Below, one piece after another: positions 1 through 7,700 of a stretch of 8,298 nucleotides of DNA (positions are counted from its first letter, which is position 1; each line of letters opens with the position of its first letter). The notes below the pieces were generated by a model. It did not search any database. It saw only the letters and a list, made by a program, of their open reading frames with translations, and had not been told where the DNA came from. Made by a program: the position numbers and the translations under genes. Where the stretch lies: positions 1 to 8,298 of the forward strand of contig JAKIUS010000049.1 of assembly GCA_021647445.1 (NCBI GenBank). The letters are read 5' to 3'. Source of the DNA: Geopsychrobacter sp. Its GTDB lineage: Bacteria; Desulfobacterota; Desulfuromonadia; Desulfuromonadales; Geopsychrobacteraceae.

Positions 1-427
1 ATTTGAGAGCGGCACGCAAAATTTAAGTGGCATTGCCGGTTTGCTCGCCGCTGTTGAGTTTTTACAGGAGCAGGGCATAACCACGCTACGCAAGCAAGTC
101 GAGGTTCATCTACAGCGTATCATTGATGGTCTGCAGCGACTTGACGGAGTACGTCTCTTTGTCTCAGACGCCCTGACACCTCAGGGTGACGCTATCGCTT
201 TTAATATCGAGGATAACGATCCGGCGGAAGTCGGTTTCCGCCTTGATCATGAATTTGGTATTTGTGTTCGGGTCGGGTTACATTGTGCGCCCGAAGCGCA
301 CCACACACTCGGGACCTTTCCTCAAGGGACAGTTAGGGTCAGTCCCGGTGTTTTTACCCGCGCTGACGAGATAGAAACCTTTCTGGACGCGGTTGGGAAA
401 ATTTCTCAAGAATCGACCTCGACCTGA
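1..427 (+). CDS. Cysteine desulfurase family protein (class-V aminotransferase fold), C-terminal fragment
   Basis: The reading frame is open from base 2 and ends at TGA 425-427, so only about the last 141 residues are visible. The fragment begins FESGTQNLSGIAGL, the motif that follows the PLP-lysine region in class-V aminotransferases. Further on lies RVGLHCAPEAHHTLGTFPQG. The cysteine in GLHCAP (codon at 284-286) matches the catalytic persulfide-forming cysteine of SufS/CsdA-type enzymes, and the GTVRVSPGVF tail is typical of the family. Members are cytosolic PLP enzymes that convert L-cysteine to alanine and hand over sulfur for Fe-S clusters or thio-cofactors. The GLHCAPxAH-TLGT pattern resembles the generic 'cysteine desulfurase family' subgroup more than IscS. 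The PLP lysine lies outside the window, so activity and subgroup cannot be confirmed. A TTG at 41 is not the true start, because the homologous sequence continues upstream of it. The next gene begins 39 bp later on the same strand. Confidence 0.9.
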   Translation, partial: FESGTQNLSGIAGLLAAVEFLQEQGITTLRKQVEVHLQRIIDGLQRLDGVRLFVSDALTPQGDAIAFNIEDNDPAEVGFRLDHEFGICVRVGLHCAPEAHHTLGTFPQGTVRVSPGVFTRADEIETFLDAVGKISQESTST

Positions 428-452
428 CGAGGACTAAAGACTTACCGTATAA

Positions 453-459
453 AAGGAGA
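453..459 (+). promoter_or_regulatory. Strong ribosome binding site of the small lipoprotein gene
   Basis: AAGGAGA lies 7 bases before the ATG at 467. It is the clearest Shine-Dalgarno sequence in the left half of the window and supports the lipoprotein ORF as a real gene despite its small size. Confidence 0.75.
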
Positions 460-466
460 CAGTAAA

Positions 467-736
467 ATGCGTATTATTCAATCCTTGCTGATGGTTCTGC
501 TGCTGAGTTTACTGCTGGCCTGTTCACTGCCGCCCGATAAGCCCGTTACGCGAAAAGAGCTTGGACAGTCAGGTATTTACCGAACCTATAAAATTGAAGA
601 ATCCCCGGAGGAAGTCTTAAATGCTCTCAATATGGAAGGGGAGGTCGTGCTGCGGGGGGAATACATGAATCGTCCGGTCTATATCAAGATCCTTGCAACA
701 TCCGATGGTCTGGAAGTAACGGCATTTGATCGTTGA
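467..736 (+). CDS. Small predicted lipoprotein of unknown function
   Basis: This 89-residue protein has a classic lipoprotein signal. A short basic start (M-R) is followed by a hydrophobic stretch at about residues 3-17 rich in Leu, then the lipobox LLAC with the lipid-acceptor Cys at residue 19. Serine follows the Cys; by the E. coli sorting rule this would not retain it in the inner membrane, so an outer-membrane location is plausible. The mature part is only about 70 residues, charged and soluble-looking, with no motif I recognise. It contains no cysteine other than the lipidated one. A good AAGGAGA site precedes the ATG at 467. It sits 39 bp after the cysteine desulfurase and 59 bp before the PIN-PhoH gene, all on one strand. 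The lipoprotein call is well supported; I cannot assign a function. Confidence 0.85.
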   Translation: MRIIQSLLMVLLLSLLLACSLPPDKPVTRKELGQSGIYRTYKIEESPEEVLNALNMEGEVVLRGEYMNRPVYIKILATSDGLEVTAFDR

Positions 737-755
737 TGATTAAGCCATGCTACCT

Positions 756-775
756 GTCTATTAAATAGACTTTTT
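756..775 (+). terminator. Possible weak intrinsic terminator or attenuator hairpin
   Basis: GTCTATT-A-AATAGAC (756-770) is a perfect inverted repeat, realistically 6 bp with a TAA loop. Five T residues (771-775) follow directly. It lies between the lipoprotein stop (736) and the PIN-PhoH start (796). The stem is short and AT-rich, so it would be a weak terminator at best and may allow partial read-through. The arrangement of hairpin then T-run is seen in the sequence; its function is inferred. Confidence 0.35.
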
Positions 776-795
776 CTGTAAGGCGGACCTTATTT

Positions 796-2109
796 ATGAA
801 AACCTATATATTGGATACCAACGTCCTTTTGCATGATCCGCAGGCAATATTTCGTTTTGAGGATAATAATGTCATTTTACCTCTGACCGTAGTGGAAGAG
901 CTTGATCGCTTCAAGAAGGACCAGAGTGAAACCGGTCGCAATGCCCGGCAGATCTCGCGTATTATCGATGGTTTTCGTGCCCAGGGCAAATTGATCGACG
1001 GGGTCAAGTTGCCCGGCGGCGGAATGTTCCGAATCGCGGTTTATCGCGAAGAGGCGATGGCACTGCTCCCGCCGGAACTTCAGGTCGATCAGGGGGATAA
1101 CCGGATTCTGGCCGTCGCCCAGGAGCTGGTTGATAAGGGTGACAGCAGCATATTCTTCATCACCAAGGACATCAATCTGCGTATCAAGGCTGACACGATC
1201 GGTCTGCCCGCCGAAGATTACGAATCAGATAAGGTTTCCATCGACGATCTCTACTCCGGTACGTCCGAATTGCAGGTCAGCCAGGAGGATGTCGATCAAT
1301 TCTACGAACATGGTGAACTCGACCTGACCGGTGATTTTCTCGCCAACCAGGGGATAACCCTGGTCGATGAAGGGAATCCGTCCCATTCGGCGATTGGTCG
1401 TTACGATTTTATTCAGCAAAAACTGCGTCCCCTGCTGCGGGCACCTAAAGAAGGGATCTGGGGGATTCATCCGCGCAATCGTGAACAGCAATTTGCCTTA
1501 GATCTACTCCTCAATGACGATATCCGCGTCGTTTCACTGGTCGGCAAGGCTGGTACCGGTAAAACCCTGTTGGCTATTGCCGCGGGTCTGCTGAAAACCG
1601 CCGACGAATCGGTCTACAGCCGTCTGCTGGTCTCACGTCCGGTCTTCCCCATGGGCAGAGATTTAGGCTTTCTGCCCGGGGATATCGAAGAGAAGCTGGC
1701 CCCCTGGATGCAGCCTATTTTCGATAATGTCGAACTGTTACTCTCCGGCGTTGAAGATGGCGGCAAGCGCAAACGGGGTTATCGGGAACTGATCGATCTT
1801 GGCCTGATGGAGATCGAGCCTTTAACCTATATTCGCGGCCGTTCGATCCCGCGTCAGTACCTGATTGTCGACGAGGCCCAGAACCTGACCCCCCATGAAA
1901 TTAAGACGATTATTACCCGCGCCGGTGAGGGGACCAAAATCGTCCTGACTGGTGATCCCTATCAGATCGACAACCCCTATATTGATTCTTCGAGCAATGG
2001 CTTGAGTTATGCCGTTGAACGCCTTAAGGGGCAGGATATCTCTGGACACATGACCCTGACCAAGGGGGAACGTTCTCCTTTGGCTGAGCTTGCGGCGAAC
2101 CTTTTATAA
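796..2109 (+). CDS. PIN-PhoH protein (PhoH2-type ribonuclease/ATPase)
   Basis: This 437-residue cytosolic protein has two domains. The N-terminal PIN nuclease domain (about 1-150) carries the expected acidic metal-binding residues: D7 in ILDTNVLLHD, E34/E35 in VVEELDRF, D101 in GDNRIL and D125 in TKDINLR. The C-terminal PhoH ATPase domain (about 225-437) carries Walker A GKAGTGKT (250-257), Walker B YLIVDEAQN (355-363) and a downstream LTGDPYQID (384-392). The family signature RPVFPMGRDLGFLPGD begins at residue 281. The length matches full PIN-PhoH proteins (about 440 residues), so it looks complete and both active sites appear intact. Characterised PhoH2 proteins unwind and cleave RNA in an ATP-dependent way; applying that here is inference. 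The ATG at 796 has AAGGCGG about 9 bases upstream, and the conserved LDTN motif begins at residue 6, which supports this start. The tsaD gene begins 46 bp downstream. Confidence 0.95.
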   Translation: MKTYILDTNVLLHDPQAIFRFEDNNVILPLTVVEELDRFKKDQSETGRNARQISRIIDGFRAQGKLIDGVKLPGGGMFRIAVYREEAMALLPPELQVDQGDNRILAVAQELVDKGDSSIFFITKDINLRIKADTIGLPAEDYESDKVSIDDLYSGTSELQVSQEDVDQFYEHGELDLTGDFLANQGITLVDEGNPSHSAIGRYDFIQQKLRPLLRAPKEGIWGIHPRNREQQFALDLLLNDDIRVVSLVGKAGTGKTLLAIAAGLLKTADESVYSRLLVSRPVFPMGRDLGFLPGDIEEKLAPWMQPIFDNVELLLSGVEDGGKRKRGYRELIDLGLMEIEPLTYIRGRSIPRQYLIVDEAQNLTPHEIKTIITRAGEGTKIVLTGDPYQIDNPYIDSSSNGLSYAVERLKGQDISGHMTLTKGERSPLAELAANLL

Positions 2110-2155
2110 CAGAAACAATTTGGCATTTGCATCGGCTAACCGGTAAAGATTATTT

Positions 2156-3181
2156 ATGTTATTGCTGACCATTGAGTCTTCTTGTGATGAGACGGCCGTT
2201 GCAGTTGTTCGCGACGGCCGTGATCTGCTGTCCAATCTGATCATTTCTCAGATCGACACCCATGCCCGCTTTGGCGGCGTCGTCCCCGAACTTGCTTCGC
2301 GCCAGCACCTGCAGGCAATCTGCCCACTGGTCGATGCGGCCCTCGAAGACGCCGGGATGACTCTATCTCAGATTGAGGGGATCGCAGTAACCCGTGGCCC
2401 CGGATTGATCGGGGCACTGCTGGTCGGGGTGGCCTATGCAAAGGCGCTCGCCTTTACGCTGCAAATTCCGCTGGTCGGTGTCCACCATATCGAAGGACAT
2501 ATCCTGGCGATCCAATTGGAACAAAAGGTCGAATATCCCTTCCTGTCCCTGGCTGTTTCGGGCGGCCATAGCCATCTGTTTAGGGTTGATGGTATCGGTC
2601 ACTACACCCTGCTCGGCCGGACCATCGATGATGCTGCGGGGGAGGCCTTCGACAAGGTTGCCAAGATGTTGGGCCTGCCTTATCCCGGAGGACCAGTGAT
2701 CGATCGACTCGCACAGCAGGGGGATGCCTCTACCGTGCGTTTTCCACGCCCGATGCTTAAAAAACCGAACTTTAATTTCAGCTTCAGCGGATTGAAAACC
2801 TCGGTTTTGAACCACATTGAATCTCTCGGTGAGACGATCGATGAACAGAAAATTGCCAATATTGCCGCATCTTTTCAAGAAGCAGCCGTCGATGTTTTAT
2901 TGCAGAAGACGCTTCGCGCTGCCCGACAAGAGGGGCTGTCACGGATTGTTGTCGCGGGTGGCGTAGCGTGTAATTCTGGTTTGCGCCATGCATTTCAGTC
3001 GGTGAGTCTCAAGGAATCTATTGACGTTTATTTCCCTTCACCGCTACTCTGCAGTGACAATGCCGCCATGTTGGCCGTTGCTGGTGATGCCTATCTGGAA
3101 AAAGGCTTGCGTAGCGCAACAGATTTAAATGCCATATCAAATTGGCCACTGACTGAAGCGGCCGAATATTTCATTGAATAA
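2156..3181 (+). CDS. tsaD: tRNA N6-adenosine threonylcarbamoyltransferase TsaD
   Basis: TsaD (formerly Gcp/YgjD) transfers the threonylcarbamoyl group from TC-AMP to N6 of A37 in tRNAs reading ANN codons. It works in the cytosol with TsaB and TsaE, using TC-AMP made by TsaC; none of those partners is in this window. The 341-residue length matches bacterial TsaD (about 335-345). Visible signatures are IESSCDET (6-13), VVPELASRQH (42-51), RGPGLIGALLVG (80-91), the metal-binding HHIEGH (H111 and H115), the nucleotide-binding VSGGHSH (134-140), the AGEAFDKVAKMLGLPYPGGP block (161-180), FSFSGLKT (209-215) and VAGGVACNSGLR (266-277). CSDNAAM supplies the third metal ligand, D301. All key residues are present. 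The ribosome binding site is weak (GGTAAAG), but the start is fixed by the conserved N-terminus. The gene lies 46 bp after PIN-PhoH and is probably co-transcribed with it. Confidence 0.98.
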   Translation: MLLLTIESSCDETAVAVVRDGRDLLSNLIISQIDTHARFGGVVPELASRQHLQAICPLVDAALEDAGMTLSQIEGIAVTRGPGLIGALLVGVAYAKALAFTLQIPLVGVHHIEGHILAIQLEQKVEYPFLSLAVSGGHSHLFRVDGIGHYTLLGRTIDDAAGEAFDKVAKMLGLPYPGGPVIDRLAQQGDASTVRFPRPMLKKPNFNFSFSGLKTSVLNHIESLGETIDEQKIANIAASFQEAAVDVLLQKTLRAARQEGLSRIVVAGGVACNSGLRHAFQSVSLKESIDVYFPSPLLCSDNAAMLAVAGDAYLEKGLRSATDLNAISNWPLTEAAEYFIE

Positions 3182-3268
3182 CTGAGGTTAAGGGGTTGTC
3201 TGAAGCAATGTACGTTGTTGTTTTATTTTCAGTTTTGCTCAGGACTTAAGATTAAATGTTTCTATGTC

Positions 3269-3274
3269 GGAGGG
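3269..3274 (+). promoter_or_regulatory. Ribosome binding site deciding the start of the DUF2062 gene
   Basis: GGAGGG lies 6 bases before the ATG at 3281. A longer in-frame reading from a TTG at 3215 would add 22 residues with no comparable site upstream, so 3281 is the better start. Confidence 0.75.
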
Positions 3275-3280
3275 TTCGCC

Positions 3281-3757
3281 ATGTGGCGGCGCTGGTCTTT
3301 CTTTAGACAGTTCAAACTGAATTTGATCCGCTTGATGCGGCTTCAGGATTCGCCGGAGCGCATTGCGCGCGGCATGGCCTTAGGGCTGTTTCTAGGGATG
3401 ACTCCGACTTTCGGCATACAGATGATTCTGGCACTGTGCGTCGCGATACTGTTGCGTGAAAACAAGCTGGCCGCAGTCATCGGTGTCTGGGTCACTAATC
3501 CGATAACCGCACCGTTTATCTACGGCCTTGAATACGAGATTGGACGATTTCTACTCGGGATGCCTCACCCGGCAATGGAAATTCAGTTTAACTATCAATT
3601 TTTTCAACAGTTCGGTTGGCAGGTTATTTTACCTCTCAGTCTCGGTAGCCTGATCTTTGGAATCATCGCGGCGCTGGTTGGCTACAGCATAACCCTCAAG
3701 TTCGTGCCCGTTTTGCGCCAATGGCGCATTCCACGCTGGCCACGGCACAAAAAATAG
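3281..3757 (+). CDS. DUF2062 domain inner-membrane protein
   Basis: From the ATG at 3281 the protein has 158 residues. A basic, amphipathic N-terminus (MWRRWSFFRQFKLNLIRLMR) leads into the DUF2062 core: SPERIARGMALGLFLGMTPTFGIQ (24-47), then NPITAPFIY (73-81). Hydrophobic segments at about 31-58, 63-82 and 113-140 indicate an integral inner-membrane protein. The C-terminal tail is strongly basic and probably cytoplasmic. The family is widespread in Proteobacteria and, as far as I know, has no firm biochemical function, so none is assigned. It sits 99 bp after tsaD and 95 bp before rsmA on the same strand. The neighbours say more about shared transcription than about its role. Start choice rests on GGAGGG at 3269-3274. 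Confidence 0.92.
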   Translation: MWRRWSFFRQFKLNLIRLMRLQDSPERIARGMALGLFLGMTPTFGIQMILALCVAILLRENKLAAVIGVWVTNPITAPFIYGLEYEIGRFLLGMPHPAMEIQFNYQFFQQFGWQVILPLSLGSLIFGIIAALVGYSITLKFVPVLRQWRIPRWPRHKK

Positions 3758-3788
3758 CAGACCGCGCCTTTTTCTTAACCTATTCAAT

Positions 3789-3810
3789 GGGTCATGAAAA
3801 AATCAGACCC
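3789..3810 (+). repeat. Inverted repeat (hairpin) upstream of rsmA
   Basis: GGGTC (3789-3793), one bulged A, TGA (3795-3797), a five-A loop, TCA (3803-3805) and GACCC (3806-3810) form a stem of 8 pairs with one bulge. No T-run follows on either strand, so it does not look like an intrinsic terminator. The stem contains the ATG (3794-3796) of a possible 20-codon ORF that ends at the rsmA start. It might act in translation control or be a copy of a dispersed intergenic repeat; the sequence alone cannot separate these. Confidence 0.5.
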
Positions 3811-3856
3811 TACTCAAAGACGCGGGCGAATACGACGGAAGCTTAATCCATTATGA
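3794..3856 (+). CDS. Possible 20-residue leader ORF overlapping the rsmA start
   Basis: An ATG at 3794 opens a 20-codon frame ending at TGA 3854-3856, which overlaps the rsmA start codon as ATGA. The predicted peptide begins MKKSDPTQ, continues with the highly basic stretch RRGRIRRK and ends LNPL. Against it: there is no good Shine-Dalgarno before the ATG, the ATG lies in the stem of a hairpin, and a frame this short can arise by chance. For it: the ATGA overlap is the usual geometry for translational coupling, and rsmA's own site (GGAAG, 11 bases from its ATG) is weak. I recognise no homologue. This is a tentative call. Confidence 0.25.
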   Translation: MKKSDPTQRRGRIRRKLNPL

Positions 3857-4641
3857 ATTACTGTACAAAAAAACGCTTCGGCCAACATTTTCTTAATGAT
3901 CAATACGTAATCGATAAAATCATGCAAGCGGCTGATATCCAAACTGAAGATCGCAGTGTCGAAATCGGTCCAGGGCTTGGAGTTCTGACCGATCATCTGC
4001 TGCAAGCTTCTGCTCAGGTTGAAGCCTTTGAGATAGATCGCGACCTGATTGAACGCCTGAAGCAACGTAACCAGCCCGGTCTGATCGTCCATGAGGGCGA
4101 TATCCTCAAGGCCAATCTGCCATTGCTGCTCAATGCACCGCCTTATATCCTGGTGGCCAATCTGCCATATAACATTTCAAGCCAGGTGGTTTTTTTGTTG
4201 ATTCAAAATCGTCAACTGTTCCGTCGTATGGTCTTGATGTTCCAAAAGGAGGTTGGCGAACGACTCTGTGCCGTCCCCGGCACCAAAGATTACGGCATCC
4301 TCTCGGTTCTTTGTCAGCTATGGTTCGATATTGAGAGGGTCGTCGAGGTCGGTCCCGAGTCCTTTTCTCCACCGCCCAAGGTCGATTCGCTGGTCTTACG
4401 GTTCGAACCCCTGGCACAACCACGTGTTGATCCTATCGATACCGCTTTTTTTACCAAAGTCGTTAAGGCTGCCTTTACCCAGCGGCGTAAACAGATCCGC
4501 AACAGCCTGATGGCCGGTGGCTTCCCGCGCGATGCGGTTGATGCGGGGCTCGTTCAGGCAGATATTGCCTCGACCAGACGCGGTGAAACCCTGGATCTGC
4601 CCGATTTTTCGCGCCTGACCCAGGCACTTATCAAACAATAA
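3853..4641 (+). CDS. rsmA: 16S rRNA (adenine1518-N6/adenine1519-N6) dimethyltransferase RsmA/KsgA
   Basis: RsmA uses S-adenosylmethionine to dimethylate the two adjacent adenines in helix 45 of 16S rRNA, a late checkpoint in 30S subunit assembly. Loss of the enzyme typically gives kasugamycin resistance. The 262 residues fit the family (about 260-275). Motifs seen are the N-terminal KKRFGQHFLND (6-16), SAM-binding EIGPGLGVLT (37-46), the acidic ribose-binding residue E60 in FEIDRDL, EGDIL (81-85) and the catalytic NLPYNIS (103-109). The C-terminal substrate domain includes MFQKEVGERL (129-138), FSPPPKVDSLVL (171-182) and FTQRRKQIRNSL (208-219). All are intact. The start is fixed by the conserved N-terminus, although the ribosome binding site is poor (GGAAG at 3837-3841, 11 bases away). 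A possible short upstream ORF overlaps its ATG. It lies 95 bp after the DUF2062 gene. Confidence 0.98.
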   Translation: MNYCTKKRFGQHFLNDQYVIDKIMQAADIQTEDRSVEIGPGLGVLTDHLLQASAQVEAFEIDRDLIERLKQRNQPGLIVHEGDILKANLPLLLNAPPYILVANLPYNISSQVVFLLIQNRQLFRRMVLMFQKEVGERLCAVPGTKDYGILSVLCQLWFDIERVVEVGPESFSPPPKVDSLVLRFEPLAQPRVDPIDTAFFTKVVKAAFTQRRKQIRNSLMAGGFPRDAVDAGLVQADIASTRRGETLDLPDFSRLTQALIKQ

Positions 4642-4702
4642 ATACGTCGCTATTGTTATTTTTCTCCTTCCCGGTTGCGGATGTTCTAAGCCTTCGTTAA
4701 TA

Positions 4703-4742
4703 TTGACAAGCCACCTTGTATGCTTGCCTTAAAAAAACGGAG
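4703..4742 (+). promoter_or_regulatory. Candidate promoter element and ribosome binding site before the glutamate dehydrogenase gene
   Basis: The 106-bp gap after rsmA contains a perfect -35-like TTGACA (4703-4708). No good -10 hexamer lies at 16-18 bp spacing (TGCCTT and GCCTTA are poor matches), so the promoter call is weak and might need an activator if real. CGGAG (4738-4742) lies 5 bases before the ATG at 4748 and is a convincing ribosome binding site. No terminator-like hairpin is visible after rsmA, so read-through from upstream is also possible. Confidence 0.35.
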
Positions 4743-4747
4743 CCTTT

Positions 4748-7700
4748 ATGAAAATCGATTTTGTCCCCCATGGCCATTCCGGTCAGGTTGTGTCTGTTTC
4801 AGATCTTCTGGAACAGTTAGATCAACGTATGGCTCCGGCGCAAGATGCCGCCCTTAAGTCTCTCGCCGAAATCCTACTGCAGCAGATCCCCGCTTCGATG
4901 CGCGGTGGCCTCAGTGCCGAGGTCCTGTTTGAGAGCCTCGAAACCGTCAGCCTGTTTCTGAATCGTCGTCAAAAGCCGCTCAAGGTCGAGCTTAAGCCTT
5001 TGACGCATCCCGGCCATTATTTTCTATTCTGCAACGCTCCTGATGCTAATTACATTTTTACCAGCATTCAGGAATACCTTCACCGTGAGGCATATAATTT
5101 TCGTATTGTCTGTCATCCGATTCTGATGGTGACGCGCAGCAAAAGTGGCAAGATACAAACCCTGAGCGGCACTGAGGGGACAGGCGAGCGGGAATCCTTT
5201 GTTTGGATAGAGTTGAAACATTTTTCAAAGAGTGGTTGTCAACCACTTGTTTCCAAAATAGAATCAATGATCAGCGCCTGTATTAATATTGCACAAAATC
5301 GACCTGGAATGCTGAATGCGGTCGCCAGTATGGGCCAGCAGCCGGCCCTTAAACGGTACGCCGAACTTTTTCACTGGTTATGCGACGGACGCTTTATCCC
5401 GGTCGCCTCTTGCCGCTTCAATCCGCTTAAAACGAACACCAAAGACGCTCAGTTCACAGAGATACTGGGGATCGAAAACCTGATCTCAGAACAGGCAGAT
5501 GTCGCGCTAATCTCAACTGTTGGTGAGCTTCGCTCCGCATCCTTAAGTCCCGTCCTTCTGCAGAAGACTGATCTGCGCTGTCCTATTCATTATTTCGAAA
5601 GACTGACCTACTTGGGGATTCGGCAGGAGAGCGAAACCGATGAGGTTATTGAGTGTGGTTTCTGGGGGTTTTATGCCCAACAGGAGATCGATGAACCAGC
5701 CTTGAATATCCCCATCCTGGCAGAACGTATCGAAAAGGTTCTGGGTGCTTTGCATATCCCCGAAGCGAGTCATAATTTTCGTAAAATTCGTGAAATTCTC
5801 AATTCATTCCCCAAGGTAGAGCTCTTTTTGATGAGTGATGAAGAATTGCGCAAAATGGTCAAATCCTTCATCCAGATGCATCGTCAATCGGGCGTTAAGG
5901 TGGTTATCGCCCCCAATATGTCGGGATCAGGGTTAACTCTGCTGCTCATCATGCCGCGCAGTTTCTATTCGACGACCAGTATCAGCCGCATCGAGAAATA
6001 CCTGAAACGTTATTTCTGTGCTGAGGCCATTGATAGCCGTATTATTCACCTCTCGACCGATTATCTCAGTGTTCATGTCAGTCTGCGTGTCATGCAAGAA
6101 AATTTGAGCGTCGATACCATCCAGCTTGAGCACGGTTTGACCCGCCTGGCCTTACCCTGGAACCGAAAATTCAGACAATTGTTAGAACGGGATGCAGATC
6201 AGAATTCTCATGCCCTTTATCGGCGTTATCACAAGGCGTTCGACGCCGACTACAAGACACGTCTTCATCCGCGTTTTGCGGTGCGTGATGTGTACAACAT
6301 TGAACGTGTGCTCGGGGGGGAACGCGCCTTCTTCGACCTCTGGGGCCCTTTTGACGGCGATGAACGCTACTACCGTCTGCAGTACTACAAACGCTCGCGC
6401 AGCTACTTAAATGATCTAATGCCTTTTCTTGAGAATCTGGGCTTGACCGTCATAGAAGAGGTCGACTATCTGGTGCGCCCCGATCAGCACGAGATCTATA
6501 TCAAGAGCTTTGCAGTCCGTTCGAGTCGCACAAACTCTTTGCCTATACCTGAAGTCAAAACCCTGTTGCTTAAGGCCTTGGATGCCCTTGAGGGCGGGCT
6601 GGTGGAAAATGACGATCTACATCAACTCTTGATCTTAACCGGGCTTAACTGGCAGGAGATCGATGTCTTTCGGGCCTATCGTAACTACTACTTTCAACTT
6701 GGCACAACATTCACCAAAAAACGGGTCGCCTACGCTCTGATCACCAACCCACAGTTCACCGGTCTGCTGTATCGTTATTTTGAGGGTCGTTTTAAGCCCT
6801 TTGCCGCCTGGGACGATCCTGTCGCGCGTGAAGAGTTGGTCCTCTCACCGGTGCGCATGGAGTTGGCTGAAGCTCTCTCGGTGGTTGCAGACAGCAATGA
6901 GGATCAAATCCTCCGAACCCTCTTCAATCTAATCGATTCCACGGTGCGTACCGGATTCTTCAAGCGGTGTGAAATGGAGGATTATTTCATCAGCTTCAAG
7001 ATCAGTTCTCTCGGGGTCATGGAGATGCCCGCGCCGCGCCCCATGTTCGAGGTCTATGTGCATGCCGTCAACATGGAAGGGATACATCTGCGCGGAGGCA
7101 AAGTGGCGCGTGGCGGGATTCGCTGGTCGGACCGTCCCGATGATTTCCGCACCGAAGTTCTCGGCCTGATGAAGGCGCAGATGACAAAAAATGCGGTGAT
7201 TGTACCGGTCGGCAGCAAGGGTGGTTTCATCATTAAAACCGCTTTTAGCGGTCGTGAAGAGGGGATGCTACTGGTTAAAGATGCCTACCAGCATCTGATG
7301 ATGGGTCTGCTCGATCTGACCGACAACCAGACGCGCAAGGGAATTGTCCCCCCCGACAAGATTATCTCCTACGATGAAGAAGATCCCTACCTTGTGGTTG
7401 CGGCGGATAAGGGGACGGCCCATCTGCCCGACACCGCCAATGCGATCAGCGATGATTACGGGTTCTGGCTGGGGGATGCTTTTGCCAGTGGCGGTTCCCA
7501 TGGCTATGACCATAAAAAACTTGGTATTACCGCGCGCGGTGCCTGGGAGAGCGTTAAACGGCATTTTCGTGAAATGGGTCATGACACCCAGACCCAAGTC
7601 TTCACCGTGGTCGGCATCGGCGATATGAGCGGCGACGTGTTCGGTAACGGTATGTTGCTGTCGAAGAAAATTCGTTTGCTGGCGGCTTTCGATCATCGCC

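Noticed and set aside
424..453. Promoter-like pair CTGACG and TATAAA before the lipoprotein gene
   Set aside because: The transcript would start within or right after the ribosome binding site, so it would not serve the gene; likely chance.
2120..2149. Promoter-like pair TTGGCA and TAAAGA before tsaD
   Set aside because: The -10 matches only 3 of 6 consensus positions, and the transcript would leave almost no leader before the ATG at 2156.
2363..2878. A 171-codon open frame on the minus strand
   Set aside because: It lies wholly inside tsaD, whose protein is unambiguous and conserved throughout; the antisense translation shows no domain and is a shadow frame.
3215..3280. N-terminal extension of the DUF2062 protein from a TTG at 3215
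   Set aside because: No ribosome binding site precedes it, whereas GGAGGG stands 6 bases before the ATG at 3281, which also gives the usual family N-terminus.
3738..3773. Possible terminator at the end of the DUF2062 gene (GGC/GCC and CGG/CCG pairs followed by TTTTT)
   Set aside because: The stem is only two 3-bp pieces split by an internal loop with a 16-base loop, and half of it lies inside the coding sequence; too weak to call.
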